Below, one piece after another: positions 58,409 to 64,000 of a stretch of DNA of 64,000 nt (position 1 is the stretch's first letter; the number at the start of each line of letters is the position of its first letter). This DNA comes from Plazaster borealis (lineage: Eukaryota; Echinodermata; Asteroidea; Forcipulatida; Labidiasteridae). The stretch covers positions 16,094,827 to 16,158,826 of the forward strand of contig CM037476.1 in NCBI GenBank assembly GCA_021014325.1. The letters run 5' to 3'. Made by a program: the position numbers and the translations under genes. Under the pieces are notes generated by a model. It was not told where the DNA came from. It ran no database searches and saw only the letters and a program-made list of their open reading frames with translations.

Positions 58409-58661
58409 ATGGACACATTGCCCTTGGATTTGGCGCTTTGGGCTATAATTTAGAGCGTTTGTTATTGAATATGGTTAGAAAGATGTTATAAAATATACTG
58501 ATGGACACAATTCATGTATCCCTCGAATTTGTGTAGTTCTTTTTACTTTGTGAACTAACACGGTCCGCCATTTTTGTAGGGGTAACCAAATTTTTTGACT
58601 CCACAAAATGACCAGTTTTATAGCCCAAAGCACCCAATCCGAAGGCAATGTGTCCCTTTAA
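58405..58661. mobile_element. Family B MITE, shortened copy
   Basis: Left end AAATGGACACATTGCCCTTGG, core GTAACCAAATTTTTTGACTCC, right end CGAAGGCAATGTGTCCCTTTAA. The right arm is internally deleted. Confidence 0.65.
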
Positions 58662-59550
58662 GCTTTTATGTAAAGTAGCCCATCAGGCTAGTACATGCAA
58701 ACTGTGCATTTTACTTGCCCCTAGCCCTAGGAAGTTATAGTACATGTAGGGGTTCCAGATTTTAAACATTGTCAACAATGTATCTTTCTGATGTAATAAA
58801 TAATGGTACTGGTAGCGATCACAACCAGTTTAATGGTCAAATGAAGTTAGTAGTTACATTCACACACTCAAAAATAAATTCAAACACAACATGTTTGAAA
58901 TTTATTATTAATGCCGGTAAAGGAAGAAATATGAGCAATTAAACCAGTAGGTTGCACAGTTTTTAGTAGCCCACAGGGCAATATGAGAAGTGCCATTTAC
59001 TAGCCAGTAGCATTTTGTACTAGGCAATGTACGCCTGGCTAGTGTAGAGGGTGATCTCTGACAATGTACAATACTGTAGGATGTAGAGCAAGCAATGAGG
59101 AAGAAAAAATTCTACATGTCCTTCCTTCTTTGGTGAGTGGATTCATGCACATGTCACATCATGGTTACATCCAGTATTTGCAATATAAAGCTGTTCTTGA
59201 ATAATTGATTATTTAGTTTTTTGGGTTGTATTATATAATTTTATACTGGAACATAAACACCCTCCCTCTCCAGGGTTCAAAATTGAGGCCAGTGATTTTA
59301 GTGTCGGGCCAGTAAACTCAAGACTGGACAAGTCCGGCGGTCTTGTGTTTTTCAGTTGAATAATAGTACCTCACTGTAATCTTTGTGAAAAATTGTTTCC
59401 TATGAATCTGATGAATATCGTTCAACTCATACTTAAACATAAGACAAATGAGACAGATCTTCTCTAGTGCTTGTTCAACTCATTTAGAGTCTGGTCTTGT
59501 AAAATAAAGTCCGGTCCAGTAAAGATTTTGAGTTACTTACAAGCCCTGCA
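58662..59550. other. Intergenic or intron, no gene seen
   Basis: No exon or defined repeat supported. Confidence 0.4.
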
Positions 59551-59722
59551 GTCAAGTTTTCTTCGGTCACGTGCTTGCTAGACGCCATTATCGGTGCAAA
59601 TGCAGCACAACCAAATGGGCAGACTAGTCTGGCACCCTGTATTCGCCAATGCGGGGGTGTTTTTTTGACACAAAATGGCTTCTAGTTCTAATCGCAAATG
59701 TCGCAACTCTCTCAATATACGG
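59551..59722 (+). repeat. Dispersed repeat L, copy 2
   Basis: Same ordered blocks as 17193-17365 with about 20 per cent difference by eye. Confidence 0.6.
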
Positions 59723-61293
59723 CTTTGGCATCAGTTCAGTAGTATTATATAGACCCCTTGCACAACGTGCAGCGCACTCACACGCGCCTATCCTGGGACT
59801 CATTTTGGGTGTCAAAATCGTGCACAAAAGAGTTGAGTCCTAAAATGGTGGAAATGGTAGATGCGCATTGTTCGGAGATGCGTTCCGCATTGTGTAAGGG
59901 GTCTATAGAAATAAACAGACCCCATTGCATTATGCGAAATGCTACAGGTATGCTGAGGTCACGCGCATGTTTTTACGCACAAAGAACAGCTATCGTCCAA
60001 TGATCTGCCTCCTTTTGGCCACAGGGATGGCGCTTTTTGAGAGTGCGACGCCATGCAAAGGGTCTATAGACCTTTTTGGAAACGATGGGCAGCAATGTGG
60101 GTTCACCCTGTTTCCTTCCTCCCAAGTTAGAGATCACATGAACAGGATGCTGAGCGTTGTATATATGCAAATTCATCACAGGCCACCCAACCCAACCCAA
60201 CCCAACCCAATGTGCCCTCAAGTTTATTTTTCATGTCCAAAATAGGTCATCATCGTGTCATCAAGTCAGCAAAGCGCAGAGCCCTACCCATTTTAAACTT
60301 ACACGCTGGACGTACTTTTTGCTGTGTGTGCATTACATGTACTTTTGATTTTGAGTCATGGGGTTGCTCCCATGGTTTTATGAGTAATTTTATGAAGTAT
60401 TTTTGGCCAGTTTGGCCTAAAAATAAGGATGCCTCGCGTTTGACGAGTCGGTATTTATAACTGCTTTTAAAATACAGTTGTCTGAGCTGTAAGTAACGTA
60501 CACATTTGACTAAATTGCTCATTGTTAGACAGTTGTTGAACTGAAGGTAACTCTTGGTCAGACTGCTTTTTTTGCCAAAGAATGCTGCGAAATTTGTTTC
60601 AGCGGAGAGGAGACGCACAATGGATCGGTAAAAAATCTCTTTCAGAGTTTCATTCTTCGTTGACACTACATGTATGGAGTGTAAGGCGGAAATTTTAAAC
60701 TTAGTGCGTGACTGCATTTGTGAAATTTGTATTTTCTGTGTGAGGCAAACTGTTGTTACAATTAGCTATTTTACGTTCTTTGTTAGCTTTTGACTTTTGA
60801 CTTCAACCGGTGAGTTTTCACGGGGCTTACAAACTCCATTGTGTTTTCATTTGTTCGAGGAGACTGAAAGTATTTCTTCAGAACTCTATAAACAAATTTG
60901 AGCACAAAATTGAGCCGTAAAATCCACAGTACACAACATAGTATAACTAGTGGAAAAACTGACTCACAAAATGGCGCCACCAAGATTGATTGTGGTGAAG
61001 ACGACGGGTGAATTGGACGGATGTACATCGGGTTGAATGTCCCCTCAAATTCTGCATTTCTGTTGAAAGTTTCTGTTATCACTACTTAATATTTTGAGGT
61101 TGGAATGTTGCTTTGTCAACCCTCAATTTTGTTTATATTTTGTTTTTTGGTGTTCTTTTATATATATTTTCGTATTACTTTTTTAGTTTTTGCTTTCTGT
61201 TTACTTTTTCCATAAAATAAATAATGATGTTAGTGAGATGCAGCATGGTATCCTCTTTTAAGACACTTTTCAAAGAAATGCCTCAAGAACTTT
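59723..61293. other. Flank or intron upstream of the PTB exon
   Basis: (CCCAA)n lies at 60185-60209. Minus-strand open frames of 155 codons (60250-60717) and 99 codons (60783-61082) have no recognisable domain. No first exon for the PTB gene was found here. Confidence 0.4.
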
Positions 61294-61815
61294 TTAGAAT
61301 ATTTCAAATAATGAAATTAAGTCTCTCTCGAAAATGTTTATTTAAAATTTCATTCCTACTCTTTAGATCATTTCAAATAATGAAAGGCTCTCTCGAAAAT
61401 GTTTAAATAAAATTTCATTCCTACTCTTTACAGGCCTGTGAAATCTCCACTTTAAAGCGGATATCCGCTTTTTTGTCAATTTTTTATTCCCGCCTTTTTT
61501 TTTCTTCTGTTTTTTTTTGGGGGGGGAGGGGTTTGGTTTTTTCTTCACTTTTTGGCCTTATATATGCTTGGCAACAGTAATGTACAACTACAATAATGTG
61601 AAATAAGCCTAGTTACTGGATCAATGGGGTGCCCCAATTCGACCAGCGTAAATGCGTAACGCGCGCTCACTTGACGCTTTTTGATCATTCTTACATCATG
61701 TAGTGTTTCAGCTCTTTTTTTAAGGGTCCACTCACAGGCCTGTCTTTAGAACATTTCAAATAATGAAAGGCTCTCTCGAAAATGTTTAAATAAAATTTCA
61801 TTCCTGTTTTGTCAG
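61294..61815 (+). repeat. Three ~68-bp repeats, the last forming the splice acceptor
   Basis: TTTCAAATAATGAAA..CTCTCTCGAAAATGTTTA..TTTCATTCCT occurs at 61294-61366, 61362-61432 and 61745-61815. The third copy runs into TTTTGTCAG at the exon edge; the second ends CTCTTTACAG, also acceptor-like. A poly-T/G tract (61493-61530) lies between. Confidence 0.75.
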
Positions 61816-61958
61816 AGTTCCAAGATGACTGGGAGCGATCCAAGGAACCCGTGTTGGAAGGAGTGACATTTTACGCCAAATACCTTGGCATGTGTCTGGT
61901 CGACCTGCCCAACGATGAGGCACACACAACAGAGGCTGTCAAAAGGATATTGCATAAT
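61816..61958 (+). CDS. PTB/PID-domain adaptor exon, LDLRAP1 (ARH)-like
   Basis: 143 bp, entering with the last two bases of a split codon and leaving in phase 0 at donor AAT|GTAAGT. The peptide DDWERSKEPVLEGVTFYAKY, then LGMCLVDLPNDE and TEAVKRILHN matches the first strand and helix of the phosphotyrosine-binding domain; human LDLRAP1 reads NWTDTRETLLEGMLFSLKYLGMTLVEQP..AAIKRI. LDLRAP1 is a cytosolic clathrin adaptor that binds FxNPxY tails of LDL-receptor family proteins. Other PTB proteins such as GULP1 are less similar. The exons before and after are not recognised, so the gene is partial here (or continues beyond the window). Confidence 0.75.
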
Positions 61959-61974
61959 GTAAGTTGGTCGCTTT

Positions 61975-62207
61975 TTTTTTGCTGGATCAGTAGAGCTGAC
62001 AAAATAGTCGCAAACAGTGTTCATGTTTTGTGTGATCAACCATGGTTGAACTAACAAACCTGTGGAAATTTGGGCTTAATCTGTTGTGTGAGTCAGGAGA
62101 AAATAGTGACTAAATAGTGACCATGCACAATCGGTAAGCTTTCAGACTAAAATTAAACAACGATGTTGTTTAGCCACACCAATCTTGTATAATAGGCCTA
62201 CCTTTAA
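61975..62207 (+). mobile_element. Family F MITE, copy 2, just inside the intron
   Basis: Matches 10753-11133 through CAAACAGTGTTCATGTTTTG, AATCTGTTGTGTGAGTCAGG and the end CCAATCTTGTATAATAGG..CCTTTAA. It begins within about 20 bp of the PTB exon donor and has lost its left terminus. Confidence 0.55.
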
Positions 62208-63265
62208 ATTCATAGAAATTGAACATGCAATGCTGAGCTCAGTTGTCATCGTTGTACGCCCTGGGCTGCCCTCTATTTTACATTAGCTGTATCACTAGCG
62301 TGCGAGGCAGACCATGACATTTCATCTACTAGAGAGGGCAAGGTCGTTTTCATGTTGCAAATTAGGGCACTTTCATTGGAAAATCTTGAAGTCAAAGGGG
62401 AACTTGTGAAGGGCACATGAGGCCAAGACCAGGGGCAACAGAGGCCATGGCATCCGTGGCCTCAATGTTTTTCCGGCATGGTTTCATGCCTAGTGTATGA
62501 CAAATTAGCTGACACTCACAACATTCTCAGAGTTCTACTTATTTCTGTACATGCTTTCATCTGATATAATGTAGGCCTCGTGCTTACGGAGGCAACCGCC
62601 TCTGTTGCCCTGCTCTTTGCCTTGATTTTCACCAAAACATTTGAATCTGAGAAAGGCTTCAGGCATGAAGCCTTTCTCAGGCATCTGAAAGCACACAATT
62701 CTATGCAAAAGGGGTGTTTTTTTCTTTTACACTCTTTGGCCTATTGTGCCATACATTTGCCCATTTATTATTAACCCAATCCAGGGGTTATGAGTGAGCA
62801 AGGAGGCATGCTGGAGGGGAAAAAAAATAGCGCGTCAAAATCGATCACCCCTGGGAATGAGGTTGAGCGTGCATTCGATCAGAGCTATCGAACTATGATG
62901 AACTATGGTCCTTGATCGAACTTGCTCCAAACATTACAGCAAAATTATGAATATATTCCTTGGTGTGTTTCCACATGTAGTGCCCCCAGTAGTCTCCCAC
63001 TCACCACACAGATACTGTACAATGTGCACATTAATATGCAAGTCAGACTTACCATGATGAGTCAAACTTCTCCTAATGCTCTTTGGAGCTTTCAGTAGGA
63101 CTTTGAAGTGTCCACTGTCATCCATATGAGTCACATACACCTGCCATTCTCAAGTTCAATCTTAATAACGTCTTTGTCATGCTCTGCATGGATCATGTCT
63201 TGGATAATCCAAATCTACTTGAAATATAGACCTGTAATTACTTCGGTCATGGCCTCTGTTGCCCT
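62208..63265. other. Intron or flank with repeat P
   Basis: Repeat P copy 2 lies at 62333-62440. A GGCTTCAGGCATGAAGCC hairpin lies at 62657-62674. Minus-strand segment 62990-63230 has coding-like composition with a good donor (CATG|GTAAGT at 63055) but an internal stop; possibly an old exon or element remnant. Confidence 0.35.
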
Positions 63266-63502
63266 GGGCCCAATTTCATAGAGCTGCTAAGCACAACAAT
63301 TTGCTTAGCATGAAATATTTTTCCTTGATTAGAACAGGATTGCCAACCAAATTTCCACTTGATTTTCAGGTTAAGCAAACAACAGCTGAATAACAAGCAA
63401 TGTGCAACACATGGAAATTTGGTTGGTAATCCTGTTTTTATCAAGGAAGAAATTTCATGCTAAGCAAATTGTTGTGCTTAGCAGCTCTATGAAATTGGGC
63501 CC
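63266..63502. mobile_element. Family E MITE, best full-length copy
   Basis: 237 bp, near-perfect palindrome from GGGCCCAATTTCATAGAGCTGC to its complement. Inner arms ACAGGATTGCCAACCAAATTTCC also pair. This copy defines the family's ends. Confidence 0.75.
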
Positions 63503-64000
63503 TGGTCTTGCCCTTAGTGCCCCCCTATAAAAGTTCCCCACAGACTTTAAGATTTTCCAACTGAAGGGGCCTTTGCAAAATGAAAATGGCCTTGCCCTCT
63601 CAAAGAAGAAGTTCCAAATAGCCTCCCGAATCCTTTTCAGCTGACGGCTGAATTCTTCTTTAGACATTTCTTCCATTCTTACGTTCAATATTTTTAAAAA
63701 CGTCTGTCCCATGCTGTGCACAGATTGTGTTTGGATAATTTCTTAACTAAGTCTGCTTTTGAAGAAGCCTCCAAAATCCATCGCGGATTAGCCCGAACTT
63801 AATCAGGCATGCGACTTTTCAGCTGGTTATATCTCGGGTTTTTATAATAGTGGTAGAAAACTGAAAAACACTCCAAGTTAAGTGTGGTTAATTTTATTTA
63901 TTTATAAATACATTATTTATTTATTTTCAGGGAGAAGACAAACAATACATACAAAGAACTAACAATATGAATAGGACTTCAGAAAACAAGCCTGCAGAAA
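63503..64000. other. Flank with repeat P and a coding-like minus segment
   Basis: 63507-63602 is repeat P inverted. 63602-63745 on the minus strand reads FLKILNVRMEEMSKEEFSRQ, coding-like but not recognised. The last 120 bp are AT-rich. Confidence 0.3.

Noticed and set aside
60250..60717. 155-codon minus-strand open frame
   Set aside because: No recognisable domain and no supporting signals; left unassigned.

Overview
The window is a gene-poor stretch of metazoan nuclear DNA. It is AT-rich, with GT-AG introns, small exons separated by kilobases, and dense short inverted-repeat transposons (MITEs). The recognisable proteins suggest an invertebrate deuterostome, most likely an echinoderm. That assignment is inference from protein similarity recalled without a search. 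No rRNA, CRISPR or bacterial gene is visible.

Genes. (1) blimp1/PRDM1 lies on the + strand. Four coding exons are secure: 10003-10191, 15338-15457, 17556-17811 and 19733-21582. All splice phases agree, giving about 797 residues with an N-terminal PR (SET-like) domain and four C2H2 zinc fingers. A possible 5' coding exon lies at 7745-7807. (2) A TMEM35B-like DoxX-family membrane protein lies on the - strand in two exons, 40595-40696 and 33513-33812, giving 133 residues. Its 6.8-kb intron hosts a large transposon. (3) One + strand exon, 61816-61958, encodes the start of a PTB/PID domain most like LDLRAP1 (ARH). The rest of that gene is not seen. Weak candidate exons (41533-41719, 48580-48749) are listed with low confidence.

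Mobile DNA. The TMEM35B intron holds a 5.1-kb element (34475-39593) with about 680-bp terminal inverted repeats and an apparent 9-bp target duplication, a Mutator-like layout. It carries a broken, truncated RecQ-type helicase and an outward-facing exon in each terminal repeat. A second large unit (54603-57531) contains three copies of a 908-bp repeat packed with TGACGTCA palindromes and ends in a hairpin. Many MITE families recur: a 375-bp TTAA family A (seven copies), a hairpin TTAA family B (eight copies, some partial), family C (TTAGGCC ends), family E (GGGCCCAATTTCAT ends) and others. There is also a 21-bp minisatellite (31668-32268), a LINE C-terminal fragment (53376-53561) and a tRNA-derived SINE head (33120-33215).

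Layout: 1-7640 upstream of blimp1 with nested MITEs; 7641-21582 blimp1; 21583-25300 its probable 3' UTR and flank; 25300-33390 intergenic repeats; 33390-40700 TMEM35B; 40700-61290 mostly repeats, including the CRE-rich array; 61290-64000 the PTB-domain gene and repeats. The three genes show no operon-like or pathway link. Coordinates of repeat edges are by eye and good to a few bases where a target site is quoted, otherwise to tens of bases.
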